Source: Chaetoceros tenuissimus
Lineage: Eukaryota > Bacillariophyta > Thalassiosirophyceae > Chaetocerotales > Chaetocerotaceae
Length of the DNA stretch: 64,000 nt
Assembly (NCBI GenBank): GCA_021927905.1
Contig: BLLK01000038.1
Span: 1,302,001-1,366,000, forward strand
Direction: 5' to 3'
Numbering within the stretch: position 1 is the stretch's first letter; each line of letters begins with the position of its first letter. The notes under the pieces are model-generated. The model searched no databases. It was not told where the DNA came from and was given only the letters and a program-made list of their open reading frames with translations. Made by a program: the position numbers and the translations under genes. Below are positions 1 through 9,345 of this stretch, one piece after another.

Positions 1-717
1 TTTCGCCATTGTTGCTTTAATTTGCTCAAACGCTTGCTGCTGTTCTGTGCCCCAGTGGAAGTTGTTTGTCTTTAAAAGATCTGTTAGCGGCTTCTGCAAA
101 TGAGCTCTACGTTGCCACATATCTTTATAAAAATTTACAGCCCCTATGAAACTGCGTACTTGCTTCACATTTTTAGGAGGTTGCATGGCCAAAAGCGGTT
201 TGATCTTCTTGGACCAAGGTTTTAGTCCACTTGGAGTTAACCAATGTCCGAGCCAATCAGTTTCTTGTACGGCCCATTCACACTTGAGTGGATTCATAGT
301 GAATCCGTGATCCTGCAGCTTTTTAAGTATACGCTGAATCTTACCAACATGTTCGCTCCAATCATCGGAGAAGATACCAATATCATCGATGTAGATTTCA
401 CAGTCCTCATCACGTAGCACATTTTCCATTATCTCTTGAGCAATGTCTGGAGATTCCAGAATCCCCATTGGCAGTCTGTTATACTTATACATACCAAATG
501 GAGTAGTGATTGTGCATAAGTTTTTGCTTTCCTCATCCAACTCGAAGGTGTAATATTGCATCGAAATATCAAGCTTGGTAAAAAATTTGTACCCTTTTCT
601 CCTTTCGAGAATATCTTTAATTCTTGGTAGCTCATACTGTTTTCGTTGCAAATTCTTATTTAGATACCGGAAATCGCTTACCCACAACAAGTCCTCACGA
701 AACGGCCTTAAGCCTAT
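1..717 (-). pseudogene. Ty3/gypsy reverse transcriptase fragment (pol), 5'-truncated
   Basis: Reading the minus strand with codons starting at 717, the frame is open to the window edge. It gives the RT palm blocks in order: 'LLWVSDFRYLNKN', 'YELPRIKDILERRKG', 'FFTKLDISMQYYTFELDEES', 'TPFGMYKYNRLPMG', the catalytic 'EIYIDDIGIFSDDW' (YIDD), 'GFTMNPLKCEWAVQETDWLG', 'VKQVRSFIGAVNFYKDMW', and the RT-RNase H linker 'FHWGTEQQQAFEQIKATMAK'. The order and spelling are typical of diatom Ty3/gypsy elements. A TAA at 718-720 lies immediately upstream in the same frame, and the N-terminal RT and protease are absent. This copy therefore cannot express a complete Pol as it stands, although the RT core itself carries no stop in view. 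Confidence 0.9.
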
Positions 718-730
718 TTAATCGTAAACC

Positions 731-1918
731 TTAATTGAACGCACCATGATGTGCTCCCCAGACGTTGTTATTGTCCATGAGGAAGTGTTGTTCATTACTG
801 CCATTCGAACCCTGCTGGTTTGAACCGTTTTCTGGATTGCTACGAGTATTAGCATTGTTATTATTTTGAGTTCCTTGATAATTGTAGTTCTGATTCTGAC
901 CATGTCCTTGATTGTTACCGGAGTTATAGGACTGTCCTCCATTATTGTTGTGGTTGGAGTGGTTATGATGACCTCTTCCTCCACCGTTACCACGGCCTCT
1001 ACCGCCATAACCATTGCCACGGCCTCTTCCTCCTCGGCCTCTGCTACCAGTATCACCACGGAAATTGGCACTTCTTGGATTAAGAATGCAGTCCTCCCAT
1101 TCATGATTATTATGTGGAGGCTCATGTCTGGTACACTGGTTTCTGAAGCCACCAGTCTGACCGCGTCTGTTTCTTTTCTTACGCTGCTTGAACTTCTGAT
1201 TCTTCAGATCTTGATGACGAGCACGTTTCTTGGAAGTATCAGCATCTGCAGTACTCTTCTGGCGTTCCATGTACTCACTAATCTCATTGATAGACTTTTC
1301 ATGATACACAGCTCCTGAATTGGTGAAATTCAACTTCCATTGATATGGGAAGGAATCAAAAACAAGCTTCTTCTCAAGGTTATCATCAGGTCTTGGCGCT
1401 ACGATTCTCAAGAGTTCCTTGGCATATCCTACAAGAGTACAGAATCTCCCTACATGCTCCGCAACACTCTTGCTCTTTTCCTTTCTCACTTTATCAGAAC
1501 GCAGGTACTCTAGAAGAGCATCCCCTCCAGCACGCCCTCCGCAGAACCTAATCATCATAAGGTTCACTGCAACTTGAAACTTGTCTGCATTTGCTGCTGC
1601 CACTACATCTGCATGGGTGGAAACAGTATCAGTCCAGTAGTGTTGCGCTACCCCTTTAAGCACATCCTCAAAGTTCTTGAACTTTTCTAGGTCATCAAAG
1701 TTTAGCTTGCGGTTGCTGGCTGCGGAGATAAAGCGCTCACGTACATAGAGAAAGGCTTCCGCGTTTCCAGTGCTTCCACCTTCTCCATCAAAGGTTGGCA
1801 AACTCTCTTTGCAATAGGAACCATCAGCAAAATCTTGCTGAAGCTTGATAGTTACGAAGTCTGCGTAATCAAGGGCTGGCCACATTTTGATTGGTGTATT
1901 TGCATTAGAATCACTCAT
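731..1918 (-). CDS. Gag-like protein of the Ty3/gypsy element (395 aa)
   Basis: This is the putative structural capsid/nucleocapsid protein of the retrotransposon. The ATG is at 1918 and the TAA at 731-733. Residues about 30-240 are the capsid-like helical part ('FCGGRAGGDALLEYLRSD', 'VAEHVGRFCTLVGYAKE'). A basic patch follows (KKRARHQ, KQRKKRNRRG), then one zinc-knuckle-like cluster of C-x3-H-x4-H-x2-H-x3-C type around 'CTRHEPPHNNHEWEDC'. The tail is a Gly/Arg/Asn/Gln-rich, RGG-type low-complexity segment (about residues 285-380) suited to RNA binding. The frame is intact. Assignment to gag rests on position before RT and on the basic plus zinc-knuckle layout, not on a recognised Pfam motif that I can verify. 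The companion RT is in a different frame, one base forward, after a stop. Confidence 0.75.
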   Translation of the reverse strand: MSDSNANTPIKMWPALDYADFVTIKLQQDFADGSYCKESLPTFDGEGGSTGNAEAFLYVRERFISAASNRKLNFDDLEKFKNFEDVLKGVAQHYWTDTVSTHADVVAAANADKFQVAVNLMMIRFCGGRAGGDALLEYLRSDKVRKEKSKSVAEHVGRFCTLVGYAKELLRIVAPRPDDNLEKKLVFDSFPYQWKLNFTNSGAVYHEKSINEISEYMERQKSTADADTSKKRARHQDLKNQKFKQRKKRNRRGQTGGFRNQCTRHEPPHNNHEWEDCILNPRSANFRGDTGSRGRGGRGRGNGYGGRGRGNGGGRGHHNHSNHNNNGGQSYNSGNNQGHGQNQNYNYQGTQNNNNANTRSNPENGSNQQGSNGSNEQHFLMDNNNVWGAHHGAFN

Positions 1919-2375
1919 TGTGAATAGTAATTACTAGTGATACAACGAAGGATTCAAAGTAATTAGATGGGAATTATGTTACTAATCGCTACCTAAAAGA
2001 ATGTTTGTTCCGAATATAAAAGAGACAGAATTCTTATCAGAATTCTGATGACGTAACGGAAGAAGAATAGAACCAAAGAATTCTGCCAATGCTAAACATA
2101 ATCCATGTCAGGTCAGGATGCGTTATCCTAACCGTTAGCTACTATCTTTAGCAGAAACAGGAATGGGGAAAATTTTCTTTCAAACGCTTTTTATCCTTCG
2201 CTTTCTGTGTAGTACATTTTACTCACATCAAGCTTGAGAGAGGTGCGTCTATGTTCCTCCACCAACTCTCGCCTTCCTCTTCAAAATTGCAACGCACTGT
2301 TCTATATCTGGTTCATAAAGAGGTTGCTTAGTAATTTCATCACGAAGTGAAAGGGCTCATCAATTGAAAAACAAC
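1919..2375. other. Intergenic: retrotransposon 5' side and EF-hand gene upstream region
   Basis: No ORF of note. It holds an AT-rich 'TTTTATATT' on the minus strand near 2016-2024, 105 bases upstream of gag, which could be a TATA element for the retrotransposon. An imperfect inverted repeat around GAATTC lies at 2029-2047, and a TGACGT core at about 2047-2052. The right part (2200-2375) is the upstream region of the EF-hand gene. Confidence 0.4.
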
Positions 2376-4172
2376 ATGACAGCAACGCAAATACAAACAT
2401 TGCAGCCTAAAAGCTACGAATACTCCTTTGCAAAGAAAATTGAAGCTCGGGGTGGACCTCTCATTAAAACCTTTCAGAAATTGGATATCAACGATGATGG
2501 ACACATTTGTAAGAACGATCTTCGACATGGCTTAGGAGAGCATTTCGACATTTTGCTCACAGATGAACAAATAGAATGCATTTTTGAACGAGCCAAGACA
2601 TTTGACACAACCCCTATTTTAGAGAGTAGAGAAGAAACGCCAGATGATTCATATATGAACTTTCCAACATTCCAGAAATACATAATCAACACATCTCGGG
2701 ACTCATCGATACCTCAATCAAAACGTTACGGTGTTCATTCTGAAATCACTCGTCCTATCAGAGAAAAAAGTACTGTATCAGTTGACAAGCGATCAAAAGT
2801 CGCGAAAACAAAAGCACTACGTCTGCTTGCTCTAAGGTTGATTCAGCAGTCAGTACCAAAGAAATTCTTGTCGAGCGGAATGCTTGATACGCATTCCTTC
2901 TTGCAAATTGGCAAAGCTCAAGATAGCTATGTGACAATAGACGAATTGAAACAATGGTTTGAAAGTCGTCATGGTGAATCATTGACGGATGAAGAAATGG
3001 AAATGATTGTTGGTGAATGGTACCATGAAGACGGCATGACTTTCACACAGTACGCACATTTTATTGACGGTCTAGAGAAGCAAACGACCCTTGAACCATG
3101 TAACTATTTCACTCGTGAAGGTGTTGATAGTATGAAGAAATATTCCTCCTCTAGGTCCAAGGATGCGGCAAAGAAACGAGAGTTGAGACAAAAAGCTCTT
3201 AGGTCGATACAACAATCAGTACCGCAAAAAGATATCGCCTCAGGAATGCTAGATACTTCTTCTTTTCTAAAAATAGACAAAGTCCATGACAATTTCGTCA
3301 CTATGGATGAGTTGAAGCAATGGTTGAACAAACATAGAGGTGTAGATTTTACCGAAGATGAAATGAAATTGATGATGGGTGAGTGGTATCATGAAGAAGG
3401 AATGACATTTGCTCAATATGCCCACTTTTTGGACGGGCTAGAGAAGCAAACGACTCTTGAAGCGAACAAGTCCTTTTCACGCGAGGGTGTTGATAGTACG
3501 AAGAAAAATTCTTCGATTAGATCAAGAGATGCACCAAAAACTAGAGAACTTCGGCTAAAAGCTTTGAGATTGATACAACAGACAGTTCCTCAGAAAGATA
3601 TTGCGTCAGGGATGCTAGATACTTCTTCTTTTTTGAAGATAGACAAAATCCAAGATAATTTTATTACTATTGAGGAACTGAAGCAGTGGTTAAACAAACA
3701 TAGAGGTATTGATTTCACCGATGAGGAAATGAAAATAATTGTTGGTGAATGGTACCATGAACCTGGTATGAGCTTTCGCCAATATGCCCACTTTTTGGAC
3801 GGGCTAGAGAAACAGGCAACTCTAGAACGTGGAAATTACTTTTCACGTGAGGATGTAGACAGTATGAAAGAGTTTTCTGTGACTAGATCGAAGGCTAGTC
3901 ATGATCACATGAGTGACGAAGACTTCATCATAGCTCTTCTATTTCACTTTCGTGCCATAGGAAGGACTTATGTGAAAGGATTTGACTACTTACGACGTTC
4001 AACATTGTCAAAGCCAAAGCTAGGTCCGAATGAAATTTCAGCTGGATTAAAAGAAACTGGTCTTCAAGTATCACCGTCTAGGTGCGCAATATTGATGAAG
4101 GATTTTGTTGGAGACGATGGTGAGCTTGATCTTTCTGGCTTCGTAAGGATGCTAACATCATTGAAAAAGTAG
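2376..4172 (+). CDS. EF-hand calcium-binding protein with three 122-aa tandem modules (598 aa)
   Basis: Likely a Ca2+ sensor or buffer; target unknown. I start at the ATG at 2376, since the longer frame begins at a TTG. Residues 37-48 form a canonical EF-hand loop (DINDDGHICKND). Three near-identical modules follow (about 144-265, 266-387, 388-509) with an exact nucleotide period of 366 bp. Each has 'LRLIQQSVPxK', 'SGMLDTxSFLxI', a degenerate EF loop ending 'TIDELKQW', 'GVDFTEDEM'-like helices and 'GEWYHExGMTFxQYAHFLDG'. A final EF-like loop sits near residue 575 ('DDGELDLSGF'). There is no signal peptide or TM segment, so it is probably cytosolic. I do not recognise a named orthologue. The internal loops lack several acidic ligands, so Ca2+ binding may be confined to the first and last hands. 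Confidence 0.85.
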   Translation: MTATQIQTLQPKSYEYSFAKKIEARGGPLIKTFQKLDINDDGHICKNDLRHGLGEHFDILLTDEQIECIFERAKTFDTTPILESREETPDDSYMNFPTFQKYIINTSRDSSIPQSKRYGVHSEITRPIREKSTVSVDKRSKVAKTKALRLLALRLIQQSVPKKFLSSGMLDTHSFLQIGKAQDSYVTIDELKQWFESRHGESLTDEEMEMIVGEWYHEDGMTFTQYAHFIDGLEKQTTLEPCNYFTREGVDSMKKYSSSRSKDAAKKRELRQKALRSIQQSVPQKDIASGMLDTSSFLKIDKVHDNFVTMDELKQWLNKHRGVDFTEDEMKLMMGEWYHEEGMTFAQYAHFLDGLEKQTTLEANKSFSREGVDSTKKNSSIRSRDAPKTRELRLKALRLIQQTVPQKDIASGMLDTSSFLKIDKIQDNFITIEELKQWLNKHRGIDFTDEEMKIIVGEWYHEPGMSFRQYAHFLDGLEKQATLERGNYFSREDVDSMKEFSVTRSKASHDHMSDEDFIIALLFHFRAIGRTYVKGFDYLRRSTLSKPKLGPNEISAGLKETGLQVSPSRCAILMKDFVGDDGELDLSGFVRMLTSLKK

Positions 4173-4649
4173 GTTTAGTACGAATCATGTATATGTTTAT
4201 TTGGTTTTTGTTGTTAAAGTAAAAAATTAATGGTGCGATCATTATAAATTAATTTACGTAGAGCTGCATTGGAAATGTCTGGCTTTATTCTGGTTTTTAA
4301 AAAGACCCACTTGACTTTCCTGGATAAGACTTGTATTTCTATCTCTTCATCTGTTTCTTTTTACCCTTCAGCAATCAATGAAGTGAGAAGATCTATTTGA
4401 TATTTGAAATGCTTTCCGTGTTGAAAATGAAATCTTTCTAGATGGGACCAATACAGATGTTATGCTAAATTTATGTTTTTGACAGGAAGCAACAGACGAA
4501 ACGATATATTGACACGATGCCAGCAATGAACGGCCGATTGTGAAAAGCAAAGATAGCAACAAAGCCAAAAAGCATACAACTCATCATTGCATACCTAAAT
4601 CTAAACCATCGCATCGTCATATCTGTGCTACAGTCCATCACATAACAGC
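4173..4649. other. Intergenic, AT-rich
   Basis: It separates two same-strand genes and should hold the EF-hand gene terminator and the MYND gene promoter. There are two short minus-strand open frames, but neither shows motifs, and I see no RNA gene or repeat. Confidence 0.5.
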
Positions 4650-6026
4650 ATGCCCCCCATAACAACTACTACTAAGAAGCCTAGCGGCGGCCCATGTGCA
4701 GCCTGCAACAAGGAAGGAGCAGTACTCCAATGCGCCCCTTGTCTTGACGACGGTGTGGATGTGTTCTTCTGCAACCGCGAGTGTCAGGTCAAGCTATGGA
4801 AGATACACAAAGTAGTATGCAAGAAAACATCCAATGCTGACTTGAAAAAAGAACAGGTGAATGCCAAAAAGGAGTCCAAAGAAAGTACTACAATTATGTG
4901 TGCAAACTGCTTGAAAACAGATGCTGATAATGGATTCAAGTTAAGCAAATGCTCAAAATGTGATTCTGCATATTATTGTAGCCGCAATTGCCAAGTTGAG
5001 GACTGGCCAAGACATAAACTTACGTGCAAATGTAATTTTCAATTTGCAAAAAACGCGGAAAAAACTTTGGATTATGATTCAACAGGATTGAATATTTGTA
5101 GTCTCTTTGACAAATGGGTAACGGAAACAAAAAGGTATCCAATTTATTCTGCAATCTATCTTGCCCTCAAGGAAAAAGATATCAAGCAGCAACCACCTCT
5201 GAAAGCTGTCCTCGTGGAAGTTGAATTCAATTACAACGCTCAAGCTTTTGTTGTGACAGAGGTACCAAGAGCTGTGGCCATTGATGATTTGCATCAAGAA
5301 CAAAAAGAACTGATCATGGAAAAATTTAAAGATTTCAAGAACTACTTAGTTGGAGGTCCTAATCAGGAGAAATATCTTCAATTTGCCATCTTTTCTACTA
5401 AAGAATTGGGAGAAAGATTTCAAACTCTTTTGGACGTAGTATTCGATGAGAGTATATTCGATGAGAAACTTGATATTGACATGCATACAATTCGTTTTGA
5501 ATGTACGCAAGTCTGTCTGAAATCGAATTTGTTTCGTGGATGGAAATCCATCCTAAGAGACAATTTGAAGAAGCAAATTCAGCAAATGAATATTGGACAA
5601 TCCTTTACTGCATTCGTTCAAGGTGCATTGCAATTCGCTTGCAACCAAACTCTGCAAAGAAGCCATCGAATCTTAGTCGGTCTCAGTATGGGAAAAGACA
5701 TTGGCCAATTTTCACAATTATTGCATTATACAGTCATGCCTATTACTGATTACAAAAAAGGGAAAAAAGAAGTTGAAAAATTTATCATTCATGTGGAGGA
5801 CATTGAGTCTCGACCAATTCCATGTACCGACAACATTGCAATAGAGACTATGTTTATAGATCCCGATATGTGCTTTGCTTTTGAATACACTTTCTTGTGT
5901 GGGGTGAATGGCATGCGAAATAAAACTGCAAAACAATGCAAAGAAACTGCAGACAAGCACTTTAGTAAGCTTCAGCAGTCGGTCAAGGATATGCCTTCGG
6001 ATCTATTAGAGACGGTAAGCTTGTAA
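4650..6026 (+). CDS. Protein with two N-terminal MYND zinc fingers (458 aa)
   Basis: The ATG at 4650 follows stops upstream. Two MYND-type zinc fingers are evident. Residues 16-57 run C-x2-C ... C-x2-C ... C-x3-C ... H-x3-C (with 'FFCNRECQVKLWKIHKVVC'). Residues 84-126 have the same spacing ('YYCSRNCQVEDWPRHKLTC'). MYND fingers mediate protein-protein contacts, typically with Pro-rich peptides. The remaining ~330 residues show no SET domain or ankyrin repeats and I cannot name them. There is no signal peptide. The gene is intronless. Diatoms encode many MYND proteins of unknown role, and a second, differently built one lies 4 kb downstream at 10224-11333. Confidence 0.85.
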   Translation: MPPITTTTKKPSGGPCAACNKEGAVLQCAPCLDDGVDVFFCNRECQVKLWKIHKVVCKKTSNADLKKEQVNAKKESKESTTIMCANCLKTDADNGFKLSKCSKCDSAYYCSRNCQVEDWPRHKLTCKCNFQFAKNAEKTLDYDSTGLNICSLFDKWVTETKRYPIYSAIYLALKEKDIKQQPPLKAVLVEVEFNYNAQAFVVTEVPRAVAIDDLHQEQKELIMEKFKDFKNYLVGGPNQEKYLQFAIFSTKELGERFQTLLDVVFDESIFDEKLDIDMHTIRFECTQVCLKSNLFRGWKSILRDNLKKQIQQMNIGQSFTAFVQGALQFACNQTLQRSHRILVGLSMGKDIGQFSQLLHYTVMPITDYKKGKKEVEKFIIHVEDIESRPIPCTDNIAIETMFIDPDMCFAFEYTFLCGVNGMRNKTAKQCKETADKHFSKLQQSVKDMPSDLLETVSL

Positions 6027-7686
6027 TGTAGGGGAATAGTTTCAATAGTCGATATGAAAATGAGGTGTGAAGGAATTCTTTGGGCACAGGGGCTAAGAAT
6101 TTCTTGTGAAAGTCATGGTCGACATTTTGATGTATATATATATACATATTCATGTAACAAGTAATGAGTGACATTATGTTCGAAAACATTGCAACTTTCC
6201 TACATATATTGGTCAATAGGCTTTCATCTAGAGTAACTTTTCCGTAAACTAGTTCTTTGTAGCTTTCTTATTTCGGTCGATGAATAGTAACAAGCTCGCT
6301 CAAACTACAATGACCTTTCATGATGGCTGCTTATTCTGATAAGAAGCTTGGTGCGATCTACGAATGCTGAAATCTGAGTCTGATGTACTTGAGATTGTTG
6401 ACTACAGATAATGTAATATTCTAATATAAACTTGAGTTAAGCTTTATGTATACTACTTCAGTCATATAGCAATCGTGTATGGAAGTGCAGGGCATTGTAT
6501 CACTTAGATTAGAGGCTGTATCTCTAGTTCCCTTACTAATGCCCATTGATATAAAAGTCGAAGAGCAAGACTCTATCAACTTTGCATCTAGCAGGCTCTT
6601 ACATCTACTGTTACAATGAATTACGACTCGTAGATTGAGCTTATGTTTTACTGTAGTATCGAAAGTACTGATGATTCTCAACTTTTTCAACAGAAGAGAA
6701 AATTCCCTCCGAGCTAAACGATGAAAACAGGATAGAAGCATCACAGACCGACTGACTTTAAGGATTAATCGAGTACCTTTGACGCAGAAGGATTTGTCTA
6801 AGCTCGCATGTATCAACGCGATCCTCACCTAAAGGCGAGTACAAAGAATAAATTGTAAAAGCAGAGGTGGTCAAGGAAGAGAAGAAACCGTTTCTTATTT
6901 CCATGGACAGACCTGTAGTAACTCTCATGCATGGATAGAATCGAACTTAGAGAAAGGCTGGGCTTATGAGCCATGATCTAGTATTATGGGCTGCAAATAA
7001 ATACAGCAGCAAGAAAGGCAAACCATCTCTACATCAGGACCATGCATTCACCAAGTTTACAAGTACAAAGCTGTGCCAAAGACTGCACAGAAATTGGGTC
7101 AATACGCGATCAAAAGAAAAGAGACTGTTCAATGTTAGCTTCAGAAGTCAGGGCTGTCACAACCCAATGATTCAAGTCAATGAATCCACTTCCTACTGAC
7201 ACTCCAAGCCACGTGAAGGCCTTGAACAAGTTGGAGCTGAAGCCGGTGACAAGGAATTGTTACACCACCCGCGAACGAGCAGGATACAGAATTGATGTCG
7301 ATGTCGAGATTGAAGAATGATGAAATAATACAAACAGCTTTCGCATTGATCAAAAGACCAAGAGGGTGAACCACCAAACACCATATTCAGGACAAGTCCT
7401 GTCATGCTTTATCCACCACAAGTGATGGAGGGGGACCAATTTGCACTATTTCATCATCTTCAAAAATCTTCATCGAATCAATCTGATCTAAGCCTCCCCC
7501 TCCGAAGAGGGTTATTCTGCCTCCAAAGAGGGAATTGGTATATAGTAAATTGCTAATAGAAAAGGAAGGAATAGTACTTTAGAGTACACATCACATCCTC
7601 AAATATATAAAATAATTGAAAGAAAATGGACTTACCAAGGGTGCATTTAAAGTCAAGCACCATAAGACTCCCGATGAGAAAATGAT
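6027..7686. other. Intergenic, 1.66 kb without a convincing gene
   Basis: It contains only short unsupported frames: a minus-strand frame at 6421-6828, a plus-strand frame at 6966-7199, and a 46-codon plus frame starting ATG at 7180 whose codon choice looks somewhat gene-like but matches nothing I know. There is a microsatellite-like TA stretch near 6133-6146 and a short direct repeat (CTCCGAAGAGGG / CTCCAAAGAGGG) near 7498-7530. The GC-richer patch 7200-7300 could be a decayed coding fragment. I see no tRNA or snRNA. Confidence 0.4.
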
Positions 7687-9345
7687 TCAGAACTTGTAGA
7701 TTCTGCGGCTCTTCCCTTTCAGACGATGTGAGAATCTCCTGACACGACCTGCAGCATCCGTAGCAAATCCTGAGCCAAGTTCCTCTACCTCAATGGAATC
7801 ACTATCTTGTTGCTCCTCGGTCTGTATCTGCATTGGCTCTTCCTCTGCTGTCTCTGCTGCCTCTGCTGCTACAATCTCGATTGTTACTTCCGGAGACAGG
7901 ATTGGAACCTCAGTTTCAACGGAATCACTCTCTTGATGCTCGGGATTCGCTTCCAACTTCCTTCTCTTTGATCCTATTTGAATAAAAGACGAAAACTCCG
8001 AATGGACTGTTAGTTCTTTCAATTCTTCTACAGTGGCACTTACCTTTCTCTTCCTCTGTTGAACTACATATTCCTCTCCCTCGTTTTGATCCTGTACATC
8101 CAACATATCTACATCCATGTCCTCTGCTCTATCTGCATCTTCAATCACGACACCTTCACCCCCAAGCTTCTTCTCAATCTTCTTATCTTCCCATCTTGCT
8201 GCCTCCACTTCTGCAAATTCGTCGATCTCTTCTGCCTCTAACAATTCCTTAGTATTTCCCTCTGGATAAATAAACAAACACTCATCAATCTTCTGCTCCA
8301 ATTCCGAAAGTACCTCCTCTAATTCTCGCTGCTTCTCCCTGAGCCTCTCCACCATGATCCTCTCCTCCTCGCTCTCTGGATTGTCCAACTTATTAATCTT
8401 TCTCTCCAAGTCCGACCACTGGTTCTCAACGGAATTCCTTTTGCTCAGATTCTGCCAATACGAAGCCCTTTTCCCCAAATCCTCCTGTTGATCTTGACGC
8501 CAATCACCAAAGCTGCCGTCCTTGTAGTCAGGGGGCATGGATATATCACGCACCTCCCCTCCTTCCTCTCTAAGGATCTTTGATGGCGTCCACACTCCAC
8601 TCCATTCAAGGACTCCATCTTCCTTCTTCGCATCCATTGCAAAACGAACACGACGTACACGACTACCTTCACCTTCCTGGCCATTCTCTTGTTGCACGGC
8701 TTCTTGGACCTGCACTGGCTCTTCCTCTCCTTCCTCTGGATCTAAAGCATCAATCTTTTGCTCTAGTTCAAAGAATCCCTCCTGCTTCTGCTGCAATTGT
8801 TGCCGCAATGCATAGAATTCCTTCTCAACGGCATCCTTCTTGCACACATAGTAATCATAATGAAATGGAACGGCCTTTGGATCAAACGCATTAGCCTTAT
8901 CCTCCAATTCCCAGAATACCAGCTGCGTCTTCTCCAATAGTCGCTGCAATGCCATGCATTCATGAAAAACAGGACTCTTCTTCTTCACAAGATGCCAATA
9001 AGAAGCCCTTTTCTCCAAATCCTCCTGATGATGTTGACGCCAATCAACATCGTTGCCGTCCTCGTAGTCAGGGGGCTTGGATATATCACGCACCTCGCCT
9101 CCTACTTCCCTACGAGTTGGTGATGACAACCATACTCCATACGGATGGAGGACTCCATCTTCCTTCTTCGCATCCATTGCAAAACGAACACGACGAACAC
9201 GACGATCTTCCCCTTCCTGGTCTACGGTGTTCTTATCCCTGCACCAATCACTCACTACGTGACGAAAGGCTGATAACAGTGGCCTGGTTACCACTGCCTT
9301 AAAGACGATAGCTTTCAAAGCTTGCATTACTGCTCTTAACAACAT
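7687..9345 (-). CDS. Uncharacterised acidic protein with duplicated RVRF-containing module (552 aa)
   Basis: The ATG is at 9345. I do not recognise the family. A module occurs twice, at about residues 48-200 and 228-320: 'RRVRRVRFAMDAKKEDGVL', a Trp-centred 'GVW', then 'GGEVRDISxPPDYxDG', 'DWRQ' and 'EDLxKRASYW'. Each copy begins with R-V-R-F, which fits the RVxF docking consensus for protein phosphatase 1 (an inference only). Both modules are followed by predicted coiled coils ('QLQQKQEGFFELEQKID', 'RLREKQRELEEVLSELEQKI'). The C-terminal third is strongly acidic with basic patches resembling nuclear localisation signals (QQRKRK, SKRRKLE) and ends in a basic tail (RLKGKSRRIYKF). A nuclear location is plausible. 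The first ~40 residues are amphipathic and Arg/Lys-bearing, so an organellar presequence cannot be excluded. No introns. Confidence 0.75.
   Translation of the reverse strand: MLLRAVMQALKAIVFKAVVTRPLLSAFRHVVSDWCRDKNTVDQEGEDRRVRRVRFAMDAKKEDGVLHPYGVWLSSPTRREVGGEVRDISKPPDYEDGNDVDWRQHHQEDLEKRASYWHLVKKKSPVFHECMALQRLLEKTQLVFWELEDKANAFDPKAVPFHYDYYVCKKDAVEKEFYALRQQLQQKQEGFFELEQKIDALDPEEGEEEPVQVQEAVQQENGQEGEGSRVRRVRFAMDAKKEDGVLEWSGVWTPSKILREEGGEVRDISMPPDYKDGSFGDWRQDQQEDLGKRASYWQNLSKRNSVENQWSDLERKINKLDNPESEEERIMVERLREKQRELEEVLSELEQKIDECLFIYPEGNTKELLEAEEIDEFAEVEAARWEDKKIEKKLGGEGVVIEDADRAEDMDVDMLDVQDQNEGEEYVVQQRKRKVSATVEELKELTVHSEFSSFIQIGSKRRKLEANPEHQESDSVETEVPILSPEVTIEIVAAEAAETAEEEPMQIQTEEQQDSDSIEVEELGSGFATDAAGRVRRFSHRLKGKSRRIYKF

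Larger units (their letters stand above)
1..1918 (-). mobile_element. Ty3/gypsy LTR retrotransposon, internally deleted, runs off left edge
   Basis: A gag-like ORF (731-1918) is followed within about 15 bases by a Ty3/gypsy reverse transcriptase frame (717 down to 1) on the same strand. The order gag then RT is normal for Ty3/gypsy. What is missing is everything normally between them: the aspartic protease and the N-terminal fingers of RT. The RT frame opens directly at the block just before 'WVSDFR', so I infer an internal deletion with its junction near 718-733. RNase H, integrase and the 3' LTR would lie left of the window. I could not identify a convincing 5' LTR or tRNA primer-binding site upstream of gag. 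Confidence 0.85.

Noticed and set aside
718-1152. 144-codon minus-strand ORF rich in Val/Thr/Ile overlapping gag
   Set aside because: It is an alternative-frame shadow of the Gly/Asn-rich gag tail. It ends at the stop just upstream of RT and has no motif.
1919-2098. Possible 180-bp 5' LTR starting TGTTTAGC and ending CACA on the minus strand
   Set aside because: It would run directly into the gag ATG, leaving no primer-binding site or leader, and the second LTR is outside the window, so the call cannot be supported.
6421-6828. 135-codon minus-strand frame
   Set aside because: No recognisable domain and atypical composition. I considered a decayed retroelement fragment but found no RT, integrase or RNase H motif.
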